DNA from: JAMBLL01 sp964387145
Lineage (GTDB): Bacteria > Actinomycetota > Acidimicrobiia > Spongiisociales > UBA5794
Length of the DNA stretch: 56,221 nucleotides
Assembly: GCA_964387145.1 (NCBI GenBank)
Contig: CAYLVM010000005.1
Span: 1-56,221 of the forward strand
Direction: 5' to 3'
Of the stretch, positions 24,880 to 32,431 are shown piece after piece (the first letter of the stretch is position 1; each line of letters opens with the position of its first letter). Under the pieces are notes generated by a model that was not told the DNA's origin, ran no database searches, and worked only from the letters and a program-made list of their open reading frames with translations. Made by a program: the position numbers and the translations under genes.

Positions 24880-25722
24880 TCACTCGGTGGCCAGGAACGT
24901 CTCCGTCGTGTCCCAGAGATCCTCGATGCGGTCGACGCGAACGGTTGCATCGTCATGGAGATCTGAGGCGACCTGGGCGACAAGCAGCTCAGCCATGGTG
25001 ACGGCAGGAACCGAGCTGTCGAAGGGGCCGATCGCCGGCACGGTCAGCTCGCACCATGTCGCGGCGAGGGCAGCGAGGGGAGACAGCGGACCGTCGGTGA
25101 TAGCGATCATCTCAACGCCGGCGTCGGCGAGGATGCGTGCGATGCGAACGGCCTCTGCGCGGTAGCGGGAGAAGTCGAACGCGACACCGGCATCACCGGC
25201 CCGCGCGTCGGCAAGGGCGACGGGAACGGTTGCCCCTTCGAGGAAGTGAACGTTCGGTCGGATCATGCTGAGTCCGCTGAACAGCGTGGAGGCGCCTGCC
25301 CGGGATGTCTCGCCGGTCACGATCCACACTGCATGGGCGCGCACGAGGGGAGCGGCGAGAGCCGCAAGTCGTCCACCCTCTGTGACCTCGAACACGGATG
25401 CGGTGGCACGGTCGATCGCGGCCTGCGCGGTCGCGTTCGTGGACCCATCGTGGCGGATCCTCTGACTCGGGCGGGTCACCTGTTCCGAGAGCGTCTCGCG
25501 AACCGAAGCCTGGAGTTCGCTGTACCCACCGAATCCGAGCTTGTGCGCGAACCGCACGATCGACGGCCGGCTCGTCCCGACACGGGTTGCGAGATCCGAT
25601 ACGGTGCCGAACGCGAGAAGCGTAGGTTCGGCGAGTACCGCCTCTGCGATGCGGCGCTCCGTCGGTGTCAGGCGATCTGCAGCGGCGGCGATGAGTTCCG
25701 GTGTCGTGGCTCGGATGTGCAT
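24880..25722 (-). CDS. RpiR/MurR family transcriptional regulator
   Basis: A 280-residue regulator with an N-terminal RpiR helix-turn-helix (LTPTERRIAEAVL then SDLATRVGTSRPSIVRFAHKLGFGGYSELQ, in the first 77 residues) and a C-terminal SIS sugar-isomerase-like domain (about 120-250, with AITDGPLSPLA). Most family members sense phosphosugars, but several control amino-acid catabolism. It is divergent from the aminomutase/CoA-transferase operon, and an imperfect inverted repeat covers the shared promoter. It therefore probably controls that operon and itself. The ligand is unknown. The start at 25722 has TACTGT six bases upstream. Confidence 0.9.
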   Translation of the reverse strand: MHIRATTPELIAAAADRLTPTERRIAEAVLAEPTLLAFGTVSDLATRVGTSRPSIVRFAHKLGFGGYSELQASVRETLSEQVTRPSQRIRHDGSTNATAQAAIDRATASVFEVTEGGRLAALAAPLVRAHAVWIVTGETSRAGASTLFSGLSMIRPNVHFLEGATVPVALADARAGDAGVAFDFSRYRAEAVRIARILADAGVEMIAITDGPLSPLAALAATWCELTVPAIGPFDSSVPAVTMAELLVAQVASDLHDDATVRVDRIEDLWDTTETFLATE

Positions 25723-25724
25723 TG

Positions 25725-25762
25725 TGTTACAGTATCATAAAGCAGATATTCACTGCGTTACA
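25725..25762. promoter_or_regulatory. Putative RpiR-type operator and promoter region
   Basis: Arms TGTTACAGT (25725-25733) and ACTGCGTTACA (25752-25762) form an imperfect inverted repeat. Inside it lie TACTGT (minus strand, 25734-25729, six bases before the regulator start) and TATGAT (minus, 25740-25735). The AT-rich centre stands out from the GC-rich surroundings. It is the best candidate binding site for the divergent regulator. Confidence 0.5.
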
Positions 25763-25802
25763 TGACCGACTCCGTGAGAGCACCAGCGAATCGAGGCTGC
25801 AA

Positions 25803-27257
25803 GTGGGCACATCGAGCAAGTACGTTCCATCGGCGAGGGAGCAGGCGTTCCTCGACCGGGTGGAGAACCCCAAGTACGATCGGGAGATCATCAACGGTCT
25901 CACCCCGTTCTTCGAGGACCGAGCCCCGGACGATATGAAGGACTTCTACTCGAGCGACGAGATCGCTGCATTGACAGAACTCCGCGGCACCGAGCGTGAC
26001 GTCGAGGCCCGCATGCCGGTCAAGATCACCCGGCATTACTTCGAGATGGCGAAGCATTCACAGGCCCTTCAGCGTCTGGTCAAGGCGAGCCCCGACGAGA
26101 CGCTCAACCTGGCAGGATCTGAGGATCCAGGCTTTCAGATGGACTACAGCCCGGTCGAAGGCTTGCTGCACAAGTACGAGATGGGACTCATGTACGTGAT
26201 CTCTACATGCTCGGCCCACTGTCGGTTCTGTTACCGCGAGGAGCTGATCTCTCGCAAGGACATCGAGCGCCAGGACGGGACCGTTGCCAAGAAGGGGTTG
26301 GCCCAGATCGGCGACGTGACGGCCTACATTCGGTCACACAACGCAGTCGTCGAGAGCAACGGTGGCGTCCACCCCGAGTCGGGGCGTGAGAAGCTGCGCG
26401 AGATCCTGCTCTCTGGTGGCGATCCGATGGTGCTGCCGAACGCGAAGATCGCAGCATGGTTCGCCGCACTCGCCGAGGCAGGTGTCGAATCCATCCGGCT
26501 TGGAACGAAGGAGATGGCGTTCTACCCCGATCGTTTCGACGGTGCGTTCCTCTCCATGCTCGATGCGTTCCACGAGACGTACCCCGACGTGGGGCTCAGG
26601 TTGATGGTCCACTTCAACCACCCCGACGAGTTCCTCGTCAAGGATGCTTCCGGTGCGTACCTCGAGAACCCGAACGGGTCGCTGCGATGGAACGATCGGG
26701 CCAAGCGGGCCATGGATGCGATCGTCGAACGTGGCTGGATCAACGTCGAGAACCAGGCACCGATCATCAAAGGGATCAACGACGACGCTGATGCCCTGCG
26801 GATCATGCAGCGGGCGCTGTACCGGGTCGGAGTCGGCAACCACTACTTCTTCTGCGGTAGGGACATCGTTGCCCACAAGGCGTTCAACGTACCCATCGAG
26901 ACCGCATGGCACATCCTCAACGAATCCCAGAAGGGCCTCTCGGGCGTTGAGACCCACGCTCGTCTGTCGATCACCCACTACAAGGGCAAGACCGAGGTGG
27001 CAGCGGTCACGAACGAGCCGATCCCCGGCGTTCCAGCATCCCAGAACGGGGTCCTGGTCTTCAAGATCCTTCGCAACGCCAAGGACGCGAAGGACCGAGG
27101 CAAGGTGTGCATCGTCGGTCGCAACCCTGACGCGATCTGGTTCGACGACTACGAGGATCGCGTCATCTACGACGAGGCGGGACTCTTCGACTACCGGCGC
27201 GTCGAAGCCCAAGGTGCTGAGGTTCCGTTGAGCGTTGGCTCGCCCGTGTCGTCGTGA
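25803..27257 (+). CDS. KamA-family radical-SAM amino acid 2,3-aminomutase
   Basis: A 484-residue member of the lysine 2,3-aminomutase family. The radical-SAM cluster motif CSAHCRFC (CxxxCxxC) starts at Cys136, and LLSGGDPMVL and IRLGTKEMAF match family landmarks. Classical enzymes bind PLP through a lysine in PGGGGK; that motif is absent, and the aligned region reads ITHYKGKTEVAAV, where a lysine may still serve. Substrate specificity (lysine, glutamate, arginine or another amino acid) is therefore open. The GTG start at 25803 was chosen because GAGG lies six bases upstream; earlier codons in frame cross the operator. It is the first gene of a four-gene operon. Confidence 0.82.
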   Translation: MGTSSKYVPSAREQAFLDRVENPKYDREIINGLTPFFEDRAPDDMKDFYSSDEIAALTELRGTERDVEARMPVKITRHYFEMAKHSQALQRLVKASPDETLNLAGSEDPGFQMDYSPVEGLLHKYEMGLMYVISTCSAHCRFCYREELISRKDIERQDGTVAKKGLAQIGDVTAYIRSHNAVVESNGGVHPESGREKLREILLSGGDPMVLPNAKIAAWFAALAEAGVESIRLGTKEMAFYPDRFDGAFLSMLDAFHETYPDVGLRLMVHFNHPDEFLVKDASGAYLENPNGSLRWNDRAKRAMDAIVERGWINVENQAPIIKGINDDADALRIMQRALYRVGVGNHYFFCGRDIVAHKAFNVPIETAWHILNESQKGLSGVETHARLSITHYKGKTEVAAVTNEPIPGVPASQNGVLVFKILRNAKDAKDRGKVCIVGRNPDAIWFDDYEDRVIYDEAGLFDYRRVEAQGAEVPLSVGSPVSS

Positions 27258-27964
27258 TCGACAAGACCGTCCCCGGGTGTGCCGCCGCTGTTGGCGACGT
27301 CTTCGACGGAGCAACCGTGATGATCGGTGGCTTTGGAGAAGCAGGGAGCCCGATCGAACTCATCCACGCACTCATCGATCAGGGTGCAGGCGAACTCACC
27401 GTCGTCAACAACAACACGGGAAGTGGAGAAGTCGGGCTCGCGGCGTTGATCAAGGCAGGGCGCGTATCCAAGATGATCTGCTCGTACCCGCGAACGGTGA
27501 ACTCAACCGTCTTCCCTGAGCTGTACCGCAGCGGCCGCACGGAACTCGAGCTCGTGCCCCAGGGAACCCTTGCCGAGCGGATACGTGCCGGTGGTGCCGG
27601 GATCCCTGCGTTCTACACACCAACATCCGTCGGGACACCGCTCGAGGAGGGCAAGGAACGCCGATCGTTCGCGGGGAGGGAGTACGTGCTCGAACACGGT
27701 CTCACCGCAGATTTCGCGTTGATCAAGTGCCAGGTTGCCGACCGATACGGCAACCTCGTCTACAACAAGACAGCGCGCAACTTCGGTCCCATCATGGCGA
27801 CCGCAGCCGATACCACGATCGTTCAAGCCACCGAGATCGTCGAACCAGGAGGTATCGATCCCGAGTCGGTGGTCACTCCGGGGATCTTCGTCGACGCGGT
27901 CGTCCTGGTCCCGCATCCCACCTACGAATCCGAACTCGTCGCAAAGGGAGTGTCGTACCCGTGA
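27254..27964 (+). CDS. 3-oxoacid CoA-transferase subunit A
   Basis: A 236-residue alpha subunit of a class I CoA-transferase: VMIGGFGEAGSPIELIHAL at the N-terminus, NNNTGSGEVGLAALI, and CSYPRTVN. It works as a heteromer with the next gene to move CoA between a carboxylic acid and an acyl-CoA, for example acetoacetate/succinyl-CoA or butyryl-CoA. Its GTG start overlaps the stop of the aminomutase gene (GTGA), so both are co-translated. In amino-acid fermentation operons such a transferase releases acetoacetate or primes a beta-amino acid as its CoA ester; which applies is not shown. Confidence 0.93.
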   Translation: MIDKTVPGCAAAVGDVFDGATVMIGGFGEAGSPIELIHALIDQGAGELTVVNNNTGSGEVGLAALIKAGRVSKMICSYPRTVNSTVFPELYRSGRTELELVPQGTLAERIRAGGAGIPAFYTPTSVGTPLEEGKERRSFAGREYVLEHGLTADFALIKCQVADRYGNLVYNKTARNFGPIMATAADTTIVQATEIVEPGGIDPESVVTPGIFVDAVVLVPHPTYESELVAKGVSYP

Positions 27965-28650
27965 GCAGCCGAACCACGATCGTTGGATGGACGCGGGATG
28001 AGATGGCTGAACGCGCAGCACGCGACATCCCAGACGGTTCCTATGTGAACCTTGGTATCGGCATCCCCGAGCTCGTCGCTACACACGTACCTGCCGGCAG
28101 GGAGGTCATCTATCACACCGAGAACGGGCTGCTCGGGATGGGGCCGTCCCCCGAGGACGGGATGGGTGATCCAGAGTTGATCAACGCGGGTAAGCGACAG
28201 GTCACAGCGTTGCCGGGAGCAGCGTTCTTCCACCACGCAGATAGTTTTGCGATGATCCGCGGCGGACACATCGACCTCTGCGTTCTCGGCGCCCTGCAGG
28301 TCTCTCAGTACGGCGATCTCGCCAACTGGTCCACCGGCGCCCCGGACGCCATTCCTGCCGTCGGCGGGGCCATGGACCTCGTAGCGGGGGTCAAGACGAT
28401 CCACGTCATCACGCAGCACACGACGAGGGACGGCCAGCCGAAACTCGTGCGTTCGTGTACGTTCCCACTGACAGGACCCGCTGTGGTCGACCGGATCTAT
28501 ACCGATCTCGCCGTGATCGACGTCGCACCGGATGGATTCGTGCTCGTCGAACTCGCACCCGGTGTCGACCTCGACTACGTGCGAGAGCGGACAGGTGCAC
28601 CGCTCATTGCGATCGATGACAGCGAGGAAGGGATTGAGAGCGATGGGTGA
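27961..28650 (+). CDS. 3-oxoacid CoA-transferase subunit B
   Basis: A 229-residue beta subunit with the catalytic glutamate Glu54 in TENGLLGMGP, VNLGIGIPELVATHVP at the start and GGAMDLVAGVKTIHV later. The glutamate forms the glutamyl-CoA thioester intermediate. It starts at a GTG overlapping the stop of subunit A (GTGA). Length is normal. The final codons overlap the start of the aminotransferase gene by eight bases. Confidence 0.93.
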   Translation: MSSRTTIVGWTRDEMAERAARDIPDGSYVNLGIGIPELVATHVPAGREVIYHTENGLLGMGPSPEDGMGDPELINAGKRQVTALPGAAFFHHADSFAMIRGGHIDLCVLGALQVSQYGDLANWSTGAPDAIPAVGGAMDLVAGVKTIHVITQHTTRDGQPKLVRSCTFPLTGPAVVDRIYTDLAVIDVAPDGFVLVELAPGVDLDYVRERTGAPLIAIDDSEEGIESDG

Positions 28651-29962
28651 AGGAACGACGCAGTCCAAGAGTGCTGCGCTCTACGAACGTGCGCTTCGAG
28701 TCCTGCCGGGTGGGGTGAGTCGCAACACGGTGCTGCGAAAGCCGCACCCCCTCTACGTCGATCATGGGTCCGGATTCCGGGTGACCGACATCGAAGGGGT
28801 CGAACGTATCGACTTCGCGAACAACATGGCGTCGTTGATCCATGGACACGCCCATCCGGCGATCATCGATGCCGTCACCGAACAGATGTCCAAGGGAACT
28901 GCGTTCACTCTCGCTACCGAGGTGGAAATCCGCTACGCCGAACATCTCACCCAACGCAACGATGGATTCGAGAAGATCCGCTTCGTCAACTCGGGAACGG
29001 AGGCCGTGATGGCGTCCGTCAAGGCGTCTCGTGCGTTCACCGGCCGGTCCAAGATCGCGAAAGTCGAAGGGGCCTACCACGGTGTCTACGACTACGCCGA
29101 AATCAGCCAGACATCGAGCCCTGCAAACTGGGGAAACGCATCGGAGCCGGTCGGCGTACCGGTCGCCTACGGCACACCAAGCGCCGTGCTCGCCGACGTC
29201 GTCGTCATCCCGTTCAACGACCCGCAGCGTGCCGTAGCGATCCTCGACGAGCATCGGGGTGAGCTGGCATGTGTCCTGATCGACCTCATGCCACACCGTG
29301 TCGGCCTGTCTCCGGCGGAACCTGCGTTCGTGACGGCCCTGCGGGAGTGGACCGAGGCGGATGGATCGCTGCTCGTGTTCGACGAGGTCATCACGTTCCG
29401 TTCCGAGTACGGCGGAGCCCAGACCTGGTATGCCGAGCGACCGGATCTCACGGCCATGGGCAAGGTCATCGGCGGGGGCTTCCCGGCCGGGGCCATCGCC
29501 GGTCGTAGCGACGTGATGAACGTCATGGATCCCCTTGCCGAGAACGTCCTGTTCCCACACTCCGGTACGTTCTCAGCGAACCCGATCACGATGACGGCCG
29601 GTCTGGTAGCCATGACACTGTTCGATGCTGATGCGGTCGAGCGGGTGAATGCGCTGGCGACTCGCGCCATCGAAGGTATCACGGAGGCGATCACAGCGAG
29701 GGGAGCCACGGCGTGTGTCACCGGTGGCGGGTCCATGTTCCGTGTGCACCTCAAGGCACAGCCGCCGAGAAACTACCGTGAGGCGTACGCCGACGCTCAA
29801 GAGACGGCCCGGCGTCTCGCCCTCGTCGAGTATCTCCTCGAACGCGGGTTCATCATGATCAACACCTGCTCGGCAACGATCTCGACACCGATGGGCAACG
29901 ACGAGATCGATGCCCTCGTCGAAGCGGTGGCGGACGGACTGGAACGTTACGCAACGACGTAG
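28643..29962 (+). CDS. Class III aminotransferase (glutamate-1-semialdehyde aminomutase-like)
   Basis: A 439-residue fold-type I PLP enzyme near the HemL group: FVNSGTEAVMASVKASRA for phosphate binding, EGAYHGVYDY, LLVFDEVITFR and the PLP lysine Lys274 in AMGKVIGGGFPAGA. True HemL makes 5-aminolevulinate, but the position behind an amino-acid aminomutase and a CoA-transferase argues for a paralogue that transaminates or shifts an amino group of a beta- or omega-amino acid. The start at 28643 has GAAGG/GAGAG-type sequence upstream and overlaps the CoA-transferase gene. HemL itself cannot be excluded. Confidence 0.85.
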   Translation: MGEGTTQSKSAALYERALRVLPGGVSRNTVLRKPHPLYVDHGSGFRVTDIEGVERIDFANNMASLIHGHAHPAIIDAVTEQMSKGTAFTLATEVEIRYAEHLTQRNDGFEKIRFVNSGTEAVMASVKASRAFTGRSKIAKVEGAYHGVYDYAEISQTSSPANWGNASEPVGVPVAYGTPSAVLADVVVIPFNDPQRAVAILDEHRGELACVLIDLMPHRVGLSPAEPAFVTALREWTEADGSLLVFDEVITFRSEYGGAQTWYAERPDLTAMGKVIGGGFPAGAIAGRSDVMNVMDPLAENVLFPHSGTFSANPITMTAGLVAMTLFDADAVERVNALATRAIEGITEAITARGATACVTGGGSMFRVHLKAQPPRNYREAYADAQETARRLALVEYLLERGFIMINTCSATISTPMGNDEIDALVEAVADGLERYATT

Positions 29963-29990
29963 GCACGTCAGGGGACCGGTCCGGGGCGTC

Positions 29991-29996
29991 TAGCCT
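29991..29996 (+). promoter_or_regulatory. Leaderless -10 element (TAGCCT)
   Basis: TAGCCT lies six bases before the ATG at 30003. The same hexamer precedes the next gene at 30456. Confidence 0.45.
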
Positions 29997-30002
29997 TGCC
30001 CC

Positions 30003-30413
30003 ATGACCGACCCGACAGAGCTCATCAGGAAACTCGCAGATGTTCAGGACCGCATCCTCGCACTTCCCGACGATGCGTTCGCGCAGCGCTGGGAGCTCCG
30101 CAAGGAGCAGGATGATCTTCGCAGCCAGGCCCAAGAGTTCGCGTACGCCATGGACGAGGACAAGTTCGACGACGAGCTTCTCTCCGAACTTCGGGCACTG
30201 CGTGATCGGATGAAGGCCATCGAACGCCAGCGTATCGACCTCGTCGGTCAGGCCGGGGGAGGCTCGATGTCGGGCGAGATGGGCAACCTCGGCGGTGTCA
30301 AGATCAACCGCGGTATCGACGACGCCATGGGGCTACCTGGCATCAAGGCGCGTATCGGTGTCATCAAGGGCGTTCTCATGAACAGGGGTGTCGACATCCC
30401 ACCCGCCGACTGA
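30003..30413 (+). CDS. Small helical hypothetical protein
   Basis: A 136-residue protein not recognised as any named family. Residues 1-80 look like two long amphipathic or coiled-coil helices with many charged heptads (RWELRKEQDDLRSQAQEF, RDRMKAIERQRIDL). The C-terminal part is glycine-rich with KINRGIDDAMGLPGIKARIG. No signal or membrane segment. The codon composition is like its neighbours, and the leaderless -10 supports a real gene. Function unknown; a role in protein-protein interaction is only a guess. Confidence 0.7.
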   Translation: MTDPTELIRKLADVQDRILALPDDAFAQRWELRKEQDDLRSQAQEFAYAMDEDKFDDELLSELRALRDRMKAIERQRIDLVGQAGGGSMSGEMGNLGGVKINRGIDDAMGLPGIKARIGVIKGVLMNRGVDIPPAD

Positions 30414-30430
30414 CGTCTGCCGCCTCGTCT

Positions 30431-30455
30431 CGGGTACGAGCTAGCCTCGTACCCG
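30431..30455. repeat. Perfect 10-bp inverted repeat abutting a start codon
   Basis: CGGGTACGAG (30431-30440) and CTCGTACCCG (30446-30455) are perfect complements with a five-base centre. The second arm touches the ATG at 30456 and the TAGCCT -10 (30442-30447) lies across the centre. It could be an operator or, as RNA, the terminator hairpin of the 136-residue protein's mRNA. No T tract follows. Confidence 0.6.
30442..30447 (+). promoter_or_regulatory. Leaderless -10 element (TAGCCT) of the PHP gene
   Basis: TAGCCT lies eight bases before the ATG at 30456 and inside the inverted repeat at 30431-30455, so a protein bound to the repeat would block the promoter. Confidence 0.4.
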
Positions 30456-31334
30456 ATGGGCGATTATCACGTACACCTCCATCCGCACGGTCCATACACC
30501 GGCAAGGGTCCTCCCCCAGGCCAGTACCCGATCGACCACATCGAGGCGTACTTCGAGACGGCCCGGGCCAACGGCGCCGACGAGATCGGCTTCACCGAGC
30601 ACCTCTATCGGTGCGTCGAGTCTCGATCCGTGCTCGGCAGGTGGTGGGAAGCAGACCCTCGCAAGGACCTGCGCGAGTTCACGAACTCGTATGTACGCAG
30701 TGAGCGGGTGTTGTCTCTCGAACGGTACGTCCAGGCGGTAGTCGATGCCAAGGATCGGGGGCTTCCGGTCAAGTTGGGCCTCGAGGTCGACTTCTTCCCG
30801 GACACGGTCGATGCCGTCGTCGAGTTCCTTGCACCCTATCCATTCGATTTCCTCATAGCGTCGACACACTGGCTCGGCGCGTGGGGTATCGATCTTGCGG
30901 AGCAGGAGCACGAGTTCGATCGCAGGGGCCATCTCCGCTCCTACGAGGAGTACTTTGCCATGGAGACCCGTCTTGCGGCTTCCGGCCACTTCGATGTGCT
31001 TGCCCATGCCGATGTTGTCAAGAAGCGTGGCGTGAAGCTGGACGACACCCCAACCGACATGTACGAAGAACTCGCCGTGGCAGCAGCGCGTGGGGGCACC
31101 GCCGTCGAGGTGTCGACCGCAGGCCTCTTCCAGCCTGCCTGTGAGATGTACCCGGCGCGGCCACTTCTCGAGCGTTTCTACAATCACGACGTTCCGATCA
31201 CCCTCGCGTCCGATGCCCACGTTCCCCAGAACTGCGCCAGAGATCTGTCGAAGGCGATCGAGCTCGCTCGGTCGGTCGGCTACACACAGCGGATCGAGTT
31301 CACGGGGAGAAAGGGTACGCTCGTCCCCCTGTGA
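30456..31334 (+). CDS. PHP-family histidinol-phosphatase (HisJ-like)
   Basis: A 292-residue PHP-domain phosphoesterase. The N-terminal metal motif YHVHLHPHGPY, the GFTEHLYR segment, LGLEVDFFPD, IASTHWLGAW and the C-terminal SDAHVPQN provide the histidines and acids of the trinuclear metal site. HisJ-type enzymes dephosphorylate histidinol phosphate in histidine synthesis, and this length and motif order fit. No other his genes are near, so a different small phosphoester is possible. Confidence 0.85.
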   Translation: MGDYHVHLHPHGPYTGKGPPPGQYPIDHIEAYFETARANGADEIGFTEHLYRCVESRSVLGRWWEADPRKDLREFTNSYVRSERVLSLERYVQAVVDAKDRGLPVKLGLEVDFFPDTVDAVVEFLAPYPFDFLIASTHWLGAWGIDLAEQEHEFDRRGHLRSYEEYFAMETRLAASGHFDVLAHADVVKKRGVKLDDTPTDMYEELAVAAARGGTAVEVSTAGLFQPACEMYPARPLLERFYNHDVPITLASDAHVPQNCARDLSKAIELARSVGYTQRIEFTGRKGTLVPL

Positions 31335-31408
31335 GGCGGGTACGGTTGCCGATGACCACCGATGGCTTCGCATGAGCCATACACTCCAACCGATTCCAAG
31401 GAAAGACC

Positions 31409-32431
31409 GTGATGTCAGGAAACGCAAGCTTCGACCTGCGAGACGCAGCGATCGTCTCGATCGCCCACGTGGACGCTCCTCAGATCGTGACCTCGAGCGA
31501 CATCGACGAACAGCTCGCCGAGACTTATGAGCGTGTCGGTGCCCAACCCGGCCTTCTCGAAAGTCTTGCGGGTATCCGTGAGCGACGCTGGTGGCCTGAA
31601 GGCCATCTCTTCACGGATGCTGCTGCAGCAGCCGGCGCCAAAGCCATAGAGGCAGCCGGCATCCGCTCCGACGACATTGGCCTTCTCATCGACACATCGG
31701 TGTGTCGAGACCGCCTCGAACCGTCATCGGCAGTCACCGTGCACAACGCACTCGACCTGCCAAGCTCATGCATGAGCTTCGACCTCTCCAATGCCTGCCT
31801 CGGTTTCGTCAACGCGCTCCAAGTTACGGGCAACATGATCGACGGAGGCCAGATCGACTACGCGTTGATCGTCGATGGCGAGGGGAGTCGTGGGCTCCAG
31901 GAGAACACGATCGCCCGCCTGGCCGGACCCGACACGACGATGGGGGACCTCTTCGCAGAGTTCGCATCCTTGACGCTTGGATCCGGCGGCGCTGCAGCCG
32001 TAGTCGGACGCCACTCAGACAACCCGGGGAGTCATCGCATCGTCGGTGGCATCGCTCGTGCCGATACGAGCCACCACGACATCTGCGTAGGCGACCTCGA
32101 GGGCATGCGGACCGATACCAAAGCCCTTCTCGACGCTGGTTTGCACGTGTCCAAGCTGGCCTGGGGTGATGCAGACGAGCGGGGATGGCTCGATGCAGAC
32201 CGCTACATCGTGCATCAGGTGTCCCAGGTACACACCGCAATGCTGAACGAACTTCTCGGTCTTGACCCAGCGAAAGTGCCGCTCACGTTCCCAACACTCG
32301 GAAATGTGGGCCCGGCATCGATCCCGATCACGCTCTCGATGGAGTCCGACTCCCTGAGTCCAGGAGACAAGGTACTCCTGATGGGGATCGGATCCGGGAT
32401 CAACGCGTCTGCCATCGAACTGATCTGGTGA
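31409..32431 (+). CDS. oleA: OleA-type thiolase, head-to-head fatty acyl condensation
   Basis: A 340-residue thiolase-fold enzyme of the FabH/OleA group. Catalytic Cys130 (LSNACLGF), His269 (IVHQVSQ) and Asn299 (LGNVGPAS) are present, as is Glu104 (RDRLEPSSA), the acid typical of OleA that acts as base in the second channel. OleA joins two fatty acyl-CoAs to a beta-keto acid. The next two genes supply OleB, OleC and OleD, which makes the assignment firm. The ribosome site AAGGAAAG lies upstream of tandem ATG codons at 31409 and 31412. The stop overlaps the GTG of oleBC. Confidence 0.93.
   Translation: MMSGNASFDLRDAAIVSIAHVDAPQIVTSSDIDEQLAETYERVGAQPGLLESLAGIRERRWWPEGHLFTDAAAAAGAKAIEAAGIRSDDIGLLIDTSVCRDRLEPSSAVTVHNALDLPSSCMSFDLSNACLGFVNALQVTGNMIDGGQIDYALIVDGEGSRGLQENTIARLAGPDTTMGDLFAEFASLTLGSGGAAAVVGRHSDNPGSHRIVGGIARADTSHHDICVGDLEGMRTDTKALLDAGLHVSKLAWGDADERGWLDADRYIVHQVSQVHTAMLNELLGLDPAKVPLTFPTLGNVGPASIPITLSMESDSLSPGDKVLLMGIGSGINASAIELIW

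Noticed and set aside
28532..29962. HemL (heme synthesis) as certain identity of the class III aminotransferase
   Set aside because: Motifs fit the whole GSAM-like group and the operon context is amino-acid/CoA metabolism, so the symbol hemL was not used.
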